Source: Lentzea aerocolonigenes (lineage in GTDB: Bacteria; Actinomycetota; Actinomycetes; Mycobacteriales; Pseudonocardiaceae). From it: 64,000 nt of DNA. Position 1 is the stretch's first letter; each line of letters starts with the position of its first letter. The notes beneath the pieces were generated by a model. That model was not told the DNA's origin. It ran no database searches and saw only the letters and a list, made by a program, of their open reading frames with translations. A program made the translations under genes and the position numbers. The stretch spans positions 248,001 to 312,000 of the forward strand of contig NZ_BBOJ01000006.1 in NCBI RefSeq assembly GCF_000974445.1, given 5' to 3'. Shown here in pieces: positions 9,683 to 19,133 of this stretch.

Positions 9683-11139
9683 TGATGTGGATTCGCAACT
9701 TCGTCGGCGGCGAGTTCGTCGACCCCGACGAGAACGCGGGCTTCGACGACGTGAACCCGGCGACCGGCCAGGTGCACGCCCGCATCCACGAGGCCTCCCC
9801 GGAACTGGTTGACCGCGCGGTCATCGCAGCCCGGCGTGCCCTTCCCGCGTGGGCTCGCACGCCGGTGCCCGAACGCGTCGCGGTGCTGCGCCGCGCGGCG
9901 GACCTGCTGGCCGAACGGTTCGACGAGTTCGCCGCGGCCGAGGTCGCCGACACCGGCAAACCCGTCACCCAGGCCAGGGAGCTCGACGTCGCGAGGGCGC
10001 TGAGCAACCTGCGCACCTTCGCCGACGTCGTGGCGACCGCCGGGCTGGAGTCGTTCCTCACCGACCTGCCCGGCGGTGGGCAGGCGCTGAACTACGCGGT
10101 ACGCAAACCACTCGGGGTCGTCGCGGTGATCGTGCCGTGGAACCTTCCGCTGCTCCTGCTGACCTGGAAGGTGGCACCGGCACTGGCCTGCGGCAACACC
10201 GTGGTGGTCAAACCGAGCGAGGAGACGCCTGCCACCGCCACCCTGCTGGCTGAGGTCCTGGCCGAGGCCGGGCTGCCGTCCGGTGCCTACAACGTCGTGC
10301 ACGGCTTCGGTGCCGGGTCGGCGGGCGGACACCTCAGCGGGCATCCGGGAGTCGACGGGGTGACGTTCACCGGCTCTTCCGAGGCAGGAATCCACGTCAT
10401 GCGGAGCGCGGCGGCACGGGTGCGGCCCGTGTCGTTCGAGCTCGGCGGCAAGAACGCGGCGATCGTGTTCGACGACGCCGACCTGGCGGCGACGGTGGAC
10501 GGTCTGACGCGGTCGGTGTTCGCCAACACCGGTCAGGTCTGCCTGTGCACAGAACGGGTCTACGTGCAGCGGTCGGTGTTCGCGGACGTCGCCGACGGGC
10601 TCGTGGAACGGGCACGTGCGCTGCGGATGGGATCCCCGCTGGACGAGACGACCACCACAGGGCCACTCATCTCGCGGACACATCGGGACAAGGTCCTCCA
10701 CTACTTCGAACTCGCCCGACGCGCCGGCGCCGAGGTGCTCACCGGTGGTGGTGTGCCGACGCTCGGCGGTGACCTGGACTCGGGTTCCTGGGCGGAGCCT
10801 ACGTTGTGGACGGGTCTGACCAATGTGGACGCTCCGGTGCGGGAGGAGATCTTCGGCCCGGTGGCCGCGCTGATCCCTTTCGACACCGAGGACGAGGCCG
10901 TCGCGCTGGCCAACGACACCGACTACGGTCTCGCCGCCTCCGTGTGGACCACTGACCTTCGCCGCGGCCACCGGGTCGCCCAGGCGATGAACGTGGGCAT
11001 CTCGTGGGTCAACACCTGGTTCCTGCGCGACCTGCGCTCGCCGTTCGGCGGGGTCGGCCTGTCCGGGCTGGGCCGCGAAGGCGGGGCCTCGTCACTGCAC
11101 TTCTACACCGAGCCGACGAATGTGTGCGTGCGCCTGTGA
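9682..11139 (+). CDS. nbaE: 2-aminomuconate 6-semialdehyde dehydrogenase (ALDH family)
   Basis: 485 residues. The ATG at 9682 shares one base with the kynureninase TGA (TGATG). The ALDH catalytic set is visible: Asn153 in PWNLP, Glu253 in FELGGK and Cys287 in GQVCLC. EEIFGPV and the SPFGGVGLSGLGREGG ending also fit the family. In this context it should oxidise 2-aminomuconate semialdehyde with NAD+ to 2-aminomuconate, after ring cleavage and decarboxylation of 3-hydroxyanthranilate. 2-Hydroxymuconic semialdehyde dehydrogenases are close relatives, so the assignment rests on the neighbouring dioxygenase and decarboxylase genes. The symbol follows the nba cluster. Confidence 0.85.
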   Translation: MMWIRNFVGGEFVDPDENAGFDDVNPATGQVHARIHEASPELVDRAVIAARRALPAWARTPVPERVAVLRRAADLLAERFDEFAAAEVADTGKPVTQARELDVARALSNLRTFADVVATAGLESFLTDLPGGGQALNYAVRKPLGVVAVIVPWNLPLLLLTWKVAPALACGNTVVVKPSEETPATATLLAEVLAEAGLPSGAYNVVHGFGAGSAGGHLSGHPGVDGVTFTGSSEAGIHVMRSAAARVRPVSFELGGKNAAIVFDDADLAATVDGLTRSVFANTGQVCLCTERVYVQRSVFADVADGLVERARALRMGSPLDETTTTGPLISRTHRDKVLHYFELARRAGAEVLTGGGVPTLGGDLDSGSWAEPTLWTGLTNVDAPVREEIFGPVAALIPFDTEDEAVALANDTDYGLAASVWTTDLRRGHRVAQAMNVGISWVNTWFLRDLRSPFGGVGLSGLGREGGASSLHFYTEPTNVCVRL

Positions 11140-11933
11140 CCGACCGAGATGCCCAGATCGACACCGCCGTCACGATGCTGACCGAGGCCGCGAGGAGCGG
11201 CATCCCGTGTCCTCCGGTGCGCGACCATGTGGCGGACATCGACACCGCCTACGAGGTGCAGCGCCGGCTCACCGCCGCCCGCGTCGAGACCGGCGCCCGG
11301 CGGGTGGGCGCCAAGATCGGCCTGACCGCGCGCGCCGTGCAGCAACAGTTCGGCGTGTACCAGCCCGACTTCGGGATCCTGCTCGACGACATGGTCAACG
11401 GACACACCGAACCGTTGCGGCGCAACCGGTTCCTGCAACCCCGCGCCGAAGGCGAGATCGCGTTCGTGCTGGGCCGTGATCTCGACCAGCCCGGCGTGAC
11501 GGTCGCGGACGTGTTGCGCGCGACGGACTTCGTGCTCGCCGCCGTGGAGATCGTCGACTCGCGCATCGCGGGCTGGGACCTGACCATCACCGACACCGTC
11601 GCCGACAACGCCTCCAGCGGCGCGGTCGTCCTGGGCACCACGCCGTTCCGGCTGGACGGACTCGACCTCGCACGAGTTGGCATGACCCTGCACCTCGACG
11701 GCGAACCGGTGTCGTTCGGCGCCGGGCACGCCTGCCTGGGTTCACCGGTGGTCGCGGTCGCGTGGCTGGCCAGGGAACTGGCCAGGCGAGGACAGCCGCT
11801 GGCAGCGGGAGACGTGGTGATGTCCGGCGCGCTCGGCCCGATGGTCCCGATCACCGGAGCCGGCCGGTACCGGCTGGTGCTGGACGGACTCGGCGAGGTC
11901 GAGGCCGTCATCGAAGAGGAGGAGGACGCGTGA
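11136..11933 (+). CDS. nbaH: 2-oxopent-4-enoate hydratase (hydratase/decarboxylase family)
   Basis: 265 residues from the GTG at 11136, which overlaps the preceding TGA by four bases. The sequence matches the MhpD/DmpE-DmpH family: [17 protein letters not shown] (about 53-70), [15 protein letters not shown] and [12 protein letters not shown] carry the Mg-binding acidic residues. It should add water to 2-oxopent-4-enoate to make 4-hydroxy-2-oxovalerate. A paralogue lies at 13866-14612. I assign this copy as the hydratase because of its place between nbaE-like and acetaldehyde dehydrogenase genes, as in the nba cluster; the roles of the two copies could be reversed. Confidence 0.8.
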   Translation: MTDRDAQIDTAVTMLTEAARSGIPCPPVRDHVADIDTAYEVQRRLTAARVETGARRVGAKIGLTARAVQQQFGVYQPDFGILLDDMVNGHTEPLRRNRFLQPRAEGEIAFVLGRDLDQPGVTVADVLRATDFVLAAVEIVDSRIAGWDLTITDTVADNASSGAVVLGTTPFRLDGLDLARVGMTLHLDGEPVSFGAGHACLGSPVVAVAWLARELARRGQPLAAGDVVMSGALGPMVPITGAGRYRLVLDGLGEVEAVIEEEEDA

Positions 11934-12865
11934 ACGGAACTGTGCCCGTTGCGATCATCGGCTCCGGCAACATCGGCACCGACCTGATGATCAAGGTGTT
12001 GCGGCACTCGCCGACGCTGCGCATGGCCGCGATGGCGGGGATCGACCGGGCATCCGAAGGACTCGCGCGCGCGACCAGGCTCAACGTGCCCACCACCGCG
12101 GGAGGTGTCGACGGCTTCGCCGCGATGCCGGAGTTCGCCGACGTCAAGGTCGTCTTCGACGCGACCTCCGCCAAGGCACACGCCCGCAACGCCGAGGTCT
12201 GCCGTGAGCACGGCAAGCTGATGATCGACCTGACCCCGGCGGCACTAGGCCCATTCGTGGTCCCACCGGTCAACCTCGGCACCCACGCCGACGACGGCAA
12301 CCTCAACATGGTGACCTGCGGCGGGCAAGCCACCGTGCCGATCGTCGCCGCCGTCTCCCGCGTCACACCGGTCGCCTACGCCGAGATCGTCGCCTCCATC
12401 TCGTCCCGCTCGGCCGGTCCGGGAACCCGCGCCAACATCGACGAGTTCACCGAGACGACCGCCAGGGCGATACGCGAGGTCGGCCGGGCGGAGGCGGGCA
12501 AGGCCATCATCGTCCTGAACCCCGCCGAACCACCCCTGGTCATGCGCGACACCGTGTACTGCCTCGTCGAGGGACCGGTCGACAGCGACCGGATCACGGA
12601 CTCCGTGCAGGCCATGGTCGACGCCGTCCGCGAGTACGTGCCCGGCTACCGGCTCAAGCAACGGGTGCAGTTCGACCCGGTCGACGACGTGCTGGTCCCC
12701 GATCTCGGCAGGCGAGTCAGCGGCGTGCGCGTCTCGGTGTTCCTGGAAGTGCGGGGCGCCGGGCACCACCTGCCCGACTACGCGGGCAACCTCGACATCA
12801 TGACCGCCGCCGCGGTGCGCACGGCCGAGCAGGCGGCAGTGCTGCGAGGGTGGGTGCCGGCATGA
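11930..12865 (+). CDS. nbaJ: Acetaldehyde dehydrogenase (acylating)
   Basis: 311 residues from the GTG at 11930 (four-base overlap upstream). An N-terminal NAD-binding glycine motif ([14 protein letters not shown], about 9-22) and the active-site Cys130 in [11 protein letters not shown] identify the DmpF/MhpF family. It converts acetaldehyde, CoA and NAD+ into acetyl-CoA. In known systems it forms a complex with the 4-hydroxy-2-oxovalerate aldolase and receives the toxic aldehyde through a channel. The aldolase gene follows with an ATGA overlap, consistent with coupled expression of the complex. Confidence 0.95.
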   Translation: MNGTVPVAIIGSGNIGTDLMIKVLRHSPTLRMAAMAGIDRASEGLARATRLNVPTTAGGVDGFAAMPEFADVKVVFDATSAKAHARNAEVCREHGKLMIDLTPAALGPFVVPPVNLGTHADDGNLNMVTCGGQATVPIVAAVSRVTPVAYAEIVASISSRSAGPGTRANIDEFTETTARAIREVGRAEAGKAIIVLNPAEPPLVMRDTVYCLVEGPVDSDRITDSVQAMVDAVREYVPGYRLKQRVQFDPVDDVLVPDLGRRVSGVRVSVFLEVRGAGHHLPDYAGNLDIMTAAAVRTAEQAAVLRGWVPA

Positions 12866-13869
12866 CGCTCTACCTGCAGGACGTGACCCTCAGGGACGGC
12901 ATGCACGCCATGGGCCACGCCTACACCCTCGACCAGGTGCGCGCCATCGCCTCCGCCGTCGACAAGGCAGGAGTCGCAGCCGTGGAGATCGCGCACGGCG
13001 ACGGGCTCGCCGGTTCGAGCGCGAACTACGGCTTCGGTGCACACACCGACGACGAGTGGATCGCGGCCGCCGCCGAGGTCGTGACCAACGCGAAGCTGAC
13101 CACGCTGCTGCTGCCCGGCATCGGCACCATCAAGGACCTGCGACGCGCGTACGACCTCGGCGTGCGCAGTGTCCGGATAGCCACCCACTGCACCGAAGCG
13201 GACGTCAGTGCCCAGCACATCACCTGGGCGCGGGAGCACGGCATGGACGTGGCCGGGTTCCTCATGATGAGCCACCTCGCCCCGCCGAACGCCTTGGCCG
13301 CACAAGCCGAACTGATGGAGTCGTACGGCGCGCATTGCGTGTACGTCACCGATTCCGGCGGCCGGCTGACCATGCGCGACGTGGCCGAACGAGTCGACGC
13401 CTACCGCCAGGTGCTGGCCCCGGCGACCGAGATCGGCATCCACGCCCACGAGAACCTGTCGCTGTCGGTGGCCAACAGCGTGACCGCCGTCGAACACGGC
13501 GCCACACGCGTCGACATCGCCCTCGCCGGCCAGGGCGCCGGTGCGGGCAACTGTCCCGCCGAGGCGTTCGTGGCCGTAGCGGACCTGCTGGGCTGGGAGC
13601 ACGGCTGCGACCTCTTCGCGTTGCAGGACGCGGCCGACGACGTGGTGCGGCCGTTGCGGAACCGTCCGGTCCAAGTGGACAGAGAGACCCTCACCCTCGG
13701 CTACGCCGGTGTCTACTCCAGCTTCGCCCTGCACGCCGAGCGGGCGGCACGCCGGTACGGGCTGGACACCAGGGAAGTCCTGCTCGAGGCCGGTCGGCGC
13801 CAGCTCGTCGGTGGTCAGGAGGACATGATCGTGGACGTCGCACTGGACCTGGCCGGTGGTGCCCGGTGA
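12862..13869 (+). CDS. nbaI: 4-hydroxy-2-oxovalerate aldolase
   Basis: 335 residues. The HMG-CoA-lyase-like TIM-barrel start [13 protein letters not shown] (about 7-19) supplies the Arg-Asp pair. [13 protein letters not shown] gives the metal-binding histidines. The [14 protein letters not shown] segment and a C-terminal communication domain fit the DmpG/MhpE family. The enzyme splits 4-hydroxy-2-oxovalerate into pyruvate and acetaldehyde and passes the aldehyde to the acylating dehydrogenase encoded just upstream. The ATG overlaps that gene's stop, and the next gene starts at an overlapping GTG. Confidence 0.95.
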   Translation: MTLYLQDVTLRDGMHAMGHAYTLDQVRAIASAVDKAGVAAVEIAHGDGLAGSSANYGFGAHTDDEWIAAAAEVVTNAKLTTLLLPGIGTIKDLRRAYDLGVRSVRIATHCTEADVSAQHITWAREHGMDVAGFLMMSHLAPPNALAAQAELMESYGAHCVYVTDSGGRLTMRDVAERVDAYRQVLAPATEIGIHAHENLSLSVANSVTAVEHGATRVDIALAGQGAGAGNCPAEAFVAVADLLGWEHGCDLFALQDAADDVVRPLRNRPVQVDRETLTLGYAGVYSSFALHAERAARRYGLDTREVLLEAGRRQLVGGQEDMIVDVALDLAGGAR

Positions 13870-14612
13870 GCACCCTGGAGGCATTGGCAGAGCGGCTGGA
13901 CGTCGCACAGCTCTCGCGGACTGCCATCCCGAGCCTCGGCGACGGGCTCGGCATCGGGGACGCCTATGCCGTGCAGTCAGCGGTGCTGGCCAGACGGACG
14001 GCGCGAGGTGAACGACTGACCGGCGTCAAGCTGGGCTTCACCAGCAAGGCCAAGATGGCGCAGATGGGCGTGTCCGAGGTCATCCTCGGCCGGCTCACCG
14101 ACGCCATGCGATCCGACGACGGCGCGGACGTGGTCCTCTCCCGGTTCATCCACCCGAGGATCGAGCCGGAGATCGCGTTCCGGCTGAGCCGTGACATCGA
14201 GTCCGACGACCCCACCGACATCGAGTCCTGTGTGGACGCTGTGGCGCCCGCGTTGGAGATCATCGACTCCCGGTATCGCGACTTCCGGTTCACGCACGTG
14301 GACGTGGTGGCGGACAACACTTCCGCCGCCGGTTACGTGATCGGCGCCTGGCATCCCGTGCAGGACCTCACGAACCGGGCCGTACGCCTGCTCAGCGGAC
14401 GCACGGAACTCGTCGGCTCCACCGCGGCGATCCTCGGCGCGCCCGTCCGCGCGCTGCACGCACTCCGCGGTGTGTGCCGAGACCACCGAATCCCGTTGCG
14501 GGCCGGGCAGATCGTGCTCGCCGGCGCGGTCACCGCCGCGGTGCCGTTCACCCGTGGCGTGACCACGTGCGACGTCGCCGGACTCGGTATGGTCACCGTG
14601 CGAGGGGTGTGA
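13866..14612 (+). CDS. nbaG: 4-oxalocrotonate (2-oxo-3-hexenedioate) decarboxylase
   Basis: 248 residues from the GTG at 13866. It is a paralogue of the hydratase at 11136, with [31 protein letters not shown] and [11 protein letters not shown]. Enzymes of the DmpH/XylI type remove CO2 from the 4-oxalocrotonate produced by deamination of 2-aminomuconate and work as a complex with the hydratase. The position just before the deaminase matches nbaG. Sequence alone does not separate decarboxylase from hydratase here. Confidence 0.8.
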   Translation: MSTLEALAERLDVAQLSRTAIPSLGDGLGIGDAYAVQSAVLARRTARGERLTGVKLGFTSKAKMAQMGVSEVILGRLTDAMRSDDGADVVLSRFIHPRIEPEIAFRLSRDIESDDPTDIESCVDAVAPALEIIDSRYRDFRFTHVDVVADNTSAAGYVIGAWHPVQDLTNRAVRLLSGRTELVGSTAAILGAPVRALHALRGVCRDHRIPLRAGQIVLAGAVTAAVPFTRGVTTCDVAGLGMVTVRGV

Positions 14613-14613
14613 G

Positions 14614-15033
14614 ATGACCGAAGCCCACGTCATTGCGGGCAAAGCCACCCCGAGGGGCCGCTTCCCGCACGTCAAAGTCGCCGGCGACTTCGTCTTCGTC
14701 TCCGGCACGAGCTCGCGTCGGCCCGACAACACGTTCGTCGGCGTCGAAGTCGACCAGATGGGTACAGCGACGCTCGACATCCGCGAGCAGACCCGTGCCG
14801 TGATCGAGAACATCCGCGACATCCTCGGCACCGCAGGCGCACGGCTGCAGGACGCCGTGCAGCTCACCACCTACCTCGTGTCCATGAACGACTTCGGCGG
14901 CTACAACGAGGTCTACGGCGAGTACTTCGACGAGCACGGCCCCACCCGGACCACGGTGGCCGTGCACCAGCTCCCGCACCCGCACCTGCTCATCGAGATC
15001 CAGGTGGTCGCTCACCTGCCCCGCACCACCTGA
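14614..15033 (+). CDS. nbaF: 2-aminomuconate deaminase (RidA/YjgF-like)
   Basis: 139 residues, starting one base after the preceding stop. The RidA fold is recognisable from [42 protein letters not shown] and the C-terminal [11 protein letters not shown]. General RidA proteins hydrolyse reactive enamines. Relatives in 3-hydroxyanthranilate meta pathways deaminate 2-aminomuconate to 4-oxalocrotonate and release ammonia. The placement between the decarboxylase and the 3-hydroxyanthranilate dioxygenase supports that specific role. Confidence 0.85.
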   Translation: MTEAHVIAGKATPRGRFPHVKVAGDFVFVSGTSSRRPDNTFVGVEVDQMGTATLDIREQTRAVIENIRDILGTAGARLQDAVQLTTYLVSMNDFGGYNEVYGEYFDEHGPTRTTVAVHQLPHPHLLIEIQVVAHLPRTT

Positions 15034-15051
15034 CCGCAAAGGAGAAGACCC

Positions 15052-15573
15052 GTGCCCGACATCCCCAAGGTGATCGACTTCGCGAGCTGGATCGCCGAGC
15101 ACGAGCACCTGCTGAAGCCGCCGGTCAACAACCGCACCATGGCGGTCGGCGACGACTTCATCGTCCAGGTCGTCGGAGGCCCCAACCAGCGCACCGACTA
15201 CCACCTCGACCCGTACGAGGAGTGGTTCTACCAGCTCAAGGGCGACATGCACGTCAACCTCATGACCTCGGACGGGCCCCAGGCCGTGCACATCAGGGAG
15301 GGGCAGGTCTGGCTGTTGCCCGGGAACGTGCCGCACTCGCCCCAGCGCCCGGACCCTGGTTCGATCGGCCTGGTCATCGAGCGCGTCCGTGAGGAGGGCA
15401 CGCTGGAGAAGTTCCTGTGGTACTGCCAGAACTGCTCCGCACTCCTGCACGAGGTGGAACTTCAGGTCCACGACATCGTGACCGACCTGCCCCCGGTCTT
15501 CGAGCAGTTCTACCACGACCAGCAGGCCCGAACCTGTGCCGAGTGCGGCACAACGCATCCGGGAAAGGGCTGA
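15052..15573 (+). CDS. nbaC: 3-hydroxyanthranilate 3,4-dioxygenase
   Basis: 173 residues from a GTG at 15052 behind a strong AAAGGAG site. This cupin contains the full bacterial active site: Fe ligands His51, Glu57 and His95, substrate-binding Arg47 and Arg99, and Glu110. The C-terminal part has CQNC and CAEC pairs that form the second, rubredoxin-like iron site of bacterial enzymes. It opens 3-hydroxyanthranilate between C3 and C4 to give 2-amino-3-carboxymuconate semialdehyde. It is one of few genes in the operon with its own spaced ribosome-binding site (18-base gap), suggesting a higher translation level. Confidence 0.96.
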   Translation: MPDIPKVIDFASWIAEHEHLLKPPVNNRTMAVGDDFIVQVVGGPNQRTDYHLDPYEEWFYQLKGDMHVNLMTSDGPQAVHIREGQVWLLPGNVPHSPQRPDPGSIGLVIERVREEGTLEKFLWYCQNCSALLHEVELQVHDIVTDLPPVFEQFYHDQQARTCAECGTTHPGKG

Positions 15574-15577
15574 ACGC

Positions 15578-16594
15578 GTGGACGGGCTGATCGACGTCCA
15601 CACCCACTACGTACCGCGCGGCTGGCCCAACCTGACCAACGAGTCCTTTGTGGATGCTCCCTGGCTGCGGATCGAGTCCGAGTCCGACGCGATGATCATG
15701 CTGGGCTCGCGAGAGTTCCGGCGCGTCCACGCCGACTGCTGGGACGCGGAGACCCGGTTGCGCGACATGGACACGGACGGAGTGGACGCCCAGGTCGTCT
15801 CCCCCACCCCGGTCTTCTTCAACTACGGGCGGGACGGGGAGGAAGCGACGAGGATCGCGCGGATCTTCAACGACCTCGCGCTCGACATCACCTCGAAGGC
15901 TCCCGACCGGCTCATCCCGTTCTGCCAGGTGCCGCTGCAGGACCCGGACTCCGCGTGCCGCGAGCTCGACCGTTGCCTCGCGAACGGGCACCGCGGCGTC
16001 GAGATCGGAAACCACGTCGGCGACGACGACCTGGACAGCGCCGGAGTCGTGACGTTCCTCCAGCACTGCGCCGCACAGGACGTCCCGGTCTTCGTCCACC
16101 CCTGGGACGTGGACACCTCGCCCAGGTCCGCGCGGTGGATGGCCCAGTGGCTCACCGCCATGCCCGCGGAGACGCACCTCTCGATCCTCGCGATGATCCT
16201 CGGCGGCGTCTTCGACCGCGTGGACCAGGGCCTGAAAATCTGCTTCGCCCACGGCGGCGGTTCCTTCGCCTTCTGGCTCGGCCGGGTGGAGAACGCCTGG
16301 CACCGCCGGCACGACGTCGTCGGCACGTCGGAACACCCGCCCGCGCACTACCTCGACCGCTTCTCCGTGGACTCGGTGGTCTTCGACCAGCGGGCGCTGC
16401 GACTGCTGGTGGACACCCTCGGAGCGGACCGGGTGATGGTGGGCAGCGACTACCCCTACCCACTGGGCGAACGCCCGGCCGGCGCGGTGGTGCGCGCGAG
16501 CGAGCACCTCGACGCCGTGACACGACACAAGATCTACCGGGGAAACGCCGAGCGGTTTCTGGGTCGGCTCCCGAGAAACGGAGAACAGAGATGA
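15578..16594 (+). CDS. nbaD: 2-amino-3-carboxymuconate-6-semialdehyde decarboxylase (ACMSD)
   Basis: 338 residues from the GTG at 15578; a longer in-frame start at 15536 lies inside the dioxygenase gene and is not used. Metal ligands His8 and His10 occur in DVHTHYVPRGW. A further ligand is in VFVHPWDVD, the AHGGGSFAFWLGR segment is present, and Asp lies in VGSDYPYPLGE, as in ACMSD of the amidohydrolase superfamily. The enzyme decarboxylates the 3-hydroxyanthranilate cleavage product and so steers flux away from quinolinate/NAD formation into catabolism. Its stop overlaps the next ATG. Confidence 0.94.
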   Translation: MDGLIDVHTHYVPRGWPNLTNESFVDAPWLRIESESDAMIMLGSREFRRVHADCWDAETRLRDMDTDGVDAQVVSPTPVFFNYGRDGEEATRIARIFNDLALDITSKAPDRLIPFCQVPLQDPDSACRELDRCLANGHRGVEIGNHVGDDDLDSAGVVTFLQHCAAQDVPVFVHPWDVDTSPRSARWMAQWLTAMPAETHLSILAMILGGVFDRVDQGLKICFAHGGGSFAFWLGRVENAWHRRHDVVGTSEHPPAHYLDRFSVDSVVFDQRALRLLVDTLGADRVMVGSDYPYPLGERPAGAVVRASEHLDAVTRHKIYRGNAERFLGRLPRNGEQR

Positions 16595-16998
16595 AGGAAC
16601 TGCTGGACCTGGTCGACCGGACCGGAACAACGGACAGCATCGCCGTGGAGATCGACGGGAAGAAGACAGCAGTGATCCTGCTGCACACCACCGGCGCGAA
16701 GTCGGGCGCGGAGCGGCGAACGCCGGTGATCCGGATCGAACGAGACGGCGTCTACGCCATCGTGGCTTCGGCCGGTGGCGCTGACACCAATCCGTCGTGG
16801 TACCACAACGTCAAGACCAACCCGGACGTCGTGGTGCAGGACCGGACCGAGGTCTCCCGGTTCACCGCGCGCGAGGTGGCCGACGACGAGCGGGCGCGGT
16901 GGTGGGACGAGGCCGTGTCGACGTTCCCGCCCTACGCGGACTACGCGAGCCAGACCACGCGGACGATTCCCGTGCTGGTGCTGGAATCTCGCGAATGA
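16591..16998 (+). CDS. Deazaflavin (F420)-dependent nitroreductase-family protein
   Basis: 135 residues. The pattern ILLHTTGAKSGAERRTPV, followed by PSWYHNVKTNPDVVVQ, is typical of the DUF385/Ddn split-barrel family, which uses F420H2 or a flavin. The ATG overlaps the ACMSD stop by four bases, so it is translationally coupled to the pathway. No known step of the 3-hydroxyanthranilate route needs such an enzyme. Repair or reduction of an unsaturated side product is one possibility, but the sequence does not show a role. It is the last gene of the operon; a convergent gene ends 66 bases downstream. Confidence 0.8.
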   Translation: MKELLDLVDRTGTTDSIAVEIDGKKTAVILLHTTGAKSGAERRTPVIRIERDGVYAIVASAGGADTNPSWYHNVKTNPDVVVQDRTEVSRFTAREVADDERARWWDEAVSTFPPYADYASQTTRTIPVLVLESRE

Positions 16999-17064
16999 CG
17001 AAGCCGGGTGTCGCAGTCTCCGCAGGACGACCGACACGGCGAAAACCGCGTACAGGAAGAACAT

Positions 17065-18108
17065 TCAGGACCTCCACGACATGTCGCGCCGCAGGCGTTC
17101 GAGGTCGCGCGCGATCAGGCCGAGGCGGTCGTAGCGGCGGACGGTGACCGGTGTGGCCAGGTCGCCGGCAGCGATCCGCGCGGCGTCGCGGGCCAGGGCG
17201 TGCAGCGGGCCGATGACCACCACGTAGAGCCAGCCGAAGATCACCACGGTGAGGATGGCGATGAGCACGCCGAGCAGTGCGAGCTCGCTGCGCTCCGCCG
17301 AGTGTGGCAGCGGCAGCGACGTTTCCGGGCGATCGGTCACCACGGACAGACCCAGCTGCCGGGTGGCTTCCGCCGAGGTGACCGGCGCCCAGCTCACGAC
17401 GTGGCGGCGACCGTCGACCGCGTGCACGGCGGCGCCCGCGCCGGTGGTGCGCGCGGACTGAGCGGCCTGGTCGAGGTCGGGCCGGATCAGCGGTTCGAAG
17501 GTGGTGAAGTCGGAGGTCGCGCCGATCACCAGCCGGTCGAAGTTGAGCAGCCTCGTGTTGCCGGGGCCCGCCAGGGAGAGAGGCTGGATCAGCGCCTGCG
17601 GTGTGAACTCGGCGACGATCCAGCCCGCGCGGTCACCGGTGACCGGGACCGACACGTAGACCCGCGGGGACACGTCTTGGAGCGGGGCGGCAGTCAGCGC
17701 AGGCTTGTCCGACACGGTGACCGCGGTGACGTCGATGTCGTCTCCGGCCACGGCCAGCACGGCGCCGTCCGAGGAGAGGTAGGCGGCTCCGCGGTAACCG
17801 GTTCGGGTGGCCAGCAGCTGCGTGAGCAGACGGCCTGCTGTCTCGTCGTCGTCCAGCTCCCGGACGCCCGCGGCGACCGTCTTGAGGTCGGACACGCTGC
17901 TGTTGAGCGATCGTTGCAGCTGACGGGCGGCCAACGCGGTGCGCGTCCGCTGCTCGGTCACCACGCTCTGCGGGATGTCCTCGACCAGCCAGGACGACGG
18001 GGCGGTCGCGATGCCCGCGCCGAGTCCGAGCAACGCGGTGGCGCCGACGGCCCAGACGAGGGCAGCGAGAGAGAAGTGACGCCGGCGGCGCCGCTGTGAC
18101 CTGGTCAT
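17065..18108 (-). CDS. Membrane sensor-like protein with extracytoplasmic Cache-like domain and HAMP-like segment, no output domain
   Basis: 347 residues. An N-terminal basic stretch precedes a first TM helix (about 13-35). A roughly 230-residue outside domain follows (RGAAYLSSDGAVLAVAG and WIVAEFTPQAL resemble Cache-type sensors). A second TM lies at about 278-302, then a HAMP-like segment with AARIAAGDLATPVTVRR. The protein ends about 45 residues later, so no kinase, cyclase or methyl-accepting domain is present. It is related in layout to the upstream gene product and coupled to it by an ATGA overlap. It may act as a receptor or co-sensor for a separate signalling protein. Exact function unknown. 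Confidence 0.7.
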   Translation of the reverse strand: MTRSQRRRRRHFSLAALVWAVGATALLGLGAGIATAPSSWLVEDIPQSVVTEQRTRTALAARQLQRSLNSSVSDLKTVAAGVRELDDDETAGRLLTQLLATRTGYRGAAYLSSDGAVLAVAGDDIDVTAVTVSDKPALTAAPLQDVSPRVYVSVPVTGDRAGWIVAEFTPQALIQPLSLAGPGNTRLLNFDRLVIGATSDFTTFEPLIRPDLDQAAQSARTTGAGAAVHAVDGRRHVVSWAPVTSAEATRQLGLSVVTDRPETSLPLPHSAERSELALLGVLIAILTVVIFGWLYVVVIGPLHALARDAARIAAGDLATPVTVRRYDRLGLIARDLERLRRDMSWRS

Positions 18109-19133
18109 CGCCTTCCTGCCACCGTCTCGTGGTCCGGGCGGCCGGACGTGGTTCTGCGGGCCTGCGCGACCGTGCGGGCGATGTGTCCCGCCTCGCCGTG
18201 ACTCGGTCCGCGCTCCGGGGACCTCGTCCCGACGATCACCTGTCCGAGCTGCCGGATCGGACGCAGCACGACCAGGTACAACGCCCCGAACACGACCGCG
18301 GTCAGGGCTGCCAGCGTCCCACCGGCGGTGACGCCGCGACGCCGCGTGTCGTCGGTGGCCATGGTGACGTCGGTGACCGGTTTGACCGACACCACGGTCC
18401 AGTCGAGCGCGGTCGCCGGTCCCCCTCCGGTCAGGGAGGCCCAGGCGAACACCTCCAGCTGGCTGCCCAGCCGCCGCGCGTGGCTGCCCGCGACGCTTTC
18501 GCCGGGAGCCGGGGCCGGCGGGACGAACGCCTGCGGTGGTTCACCGGTGCCCACGCCCTCGATCACGGCGCCGGACCGGTCGACCAGCCAGGTGCCGTCC
18601 GCGGCCGCTGGGGTGAGCAGGTCGCGCAGGCGCCTCACGTCGTGGTGCCCGACCAGCAGGTACTTCGCCTCGGCCGGCTTGCCGACGGGTGTGTACTGCA
18701 CGACCTCGGTCGCGGTGCCGACCTGGGCGGTCCGCATGCCCGCCTCCTTCGGCAGGGGCTCACCGAGGACCGAGGGCTGCGCGGACTCGCCGACCTGGGC
18801 GACCACGGTCCCGGTGGTCTGGTCCAGGACGTAGAGCGACTTCCACCTCCGCGCACGGAACGGGTCCAGCAGCGCCTGGTTGCGTTGCTTCAGCGACTCG
18901 TCGACGACGGTGGCGATCTCGGACAGGCTGGTCAGTCCGCCGTTGAGCGAGCGGGTGACGGCCTGCGCGGACGCGGTCGTGCTCTCCCGTCTCGCGTCCA
19001 GCACGGACTGGGGAATCGGGGACAGCTGCCGCGGGCGCGCCAGGTAGGTCGTGGCGCCGCCGGCCAGCAGGGAGAACAGGATCAGGCCGGTGAGCCAGGG
19101 TGCCAGTACGCCGGGGACGCGGGTGCGGCTCAT
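18105..19133 (-). CDS. Second membrane sensor-like protein (Cache-like, HAMP-like), no output domain
   Basis: 342 residues, same architecture as the downstream gene. TM1 is at about 10-32, followed by an outside domain containing RWKSLYVLDQTTGTVVAQVG and GTWLVDRSGAVIEG (sensor-domain-like strands). TM2 lies at about 270-292, then LRPIRQLGQVIVG as a degenerate HAMP start and a basic tail. No enzymatic or DNA-binding output domain is visible. The start overlaps the stop of the 89-residue membrane protein and its own stop overlaps the next start, so the three form one operon. The pair could make a heteromeric receptor. Confidence 0.7.
   Translation of the reverse strand: MSRTRVPGVLAPWLTGLILFSLLAGGATTYLARPRQLSPIPQSVLDARRESTTASAQAVTRSLNGGLTSLSEIATVVDESLKQRNQALLDPFRARRWKSLYVLDQTTGTVVAQVGESAQPSVLGEPLPKEAGMRTAQVGTATEVVQYTPVGKPAEAKYLLVGHHDVRRLRDLLTPAAADGTWLVDRSGAVIEGVGTGEPPQAFVPPAPAPGESVAGSHARRLGSQLEVFAWASLTGGGPATALDWTVVSVKPVTDVTMATDDTRRRGVTAGGTLAALTAVVFGALYLVVLRPIRQLGQVIVGTRSPERGPSHGEAGHIARTVAQARRTTSGRPDHETVAGRR

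Noticed and set aside
6480..16998. The kynurenine operon as an antibiotic precursor supply
   Set aside because: The presence of ACMSD and the entire lower pathway to pyruvate and acetyl-CoA indicates full breakdown, not supply of a ring precursor; no biosynthetic assembly genes are present.
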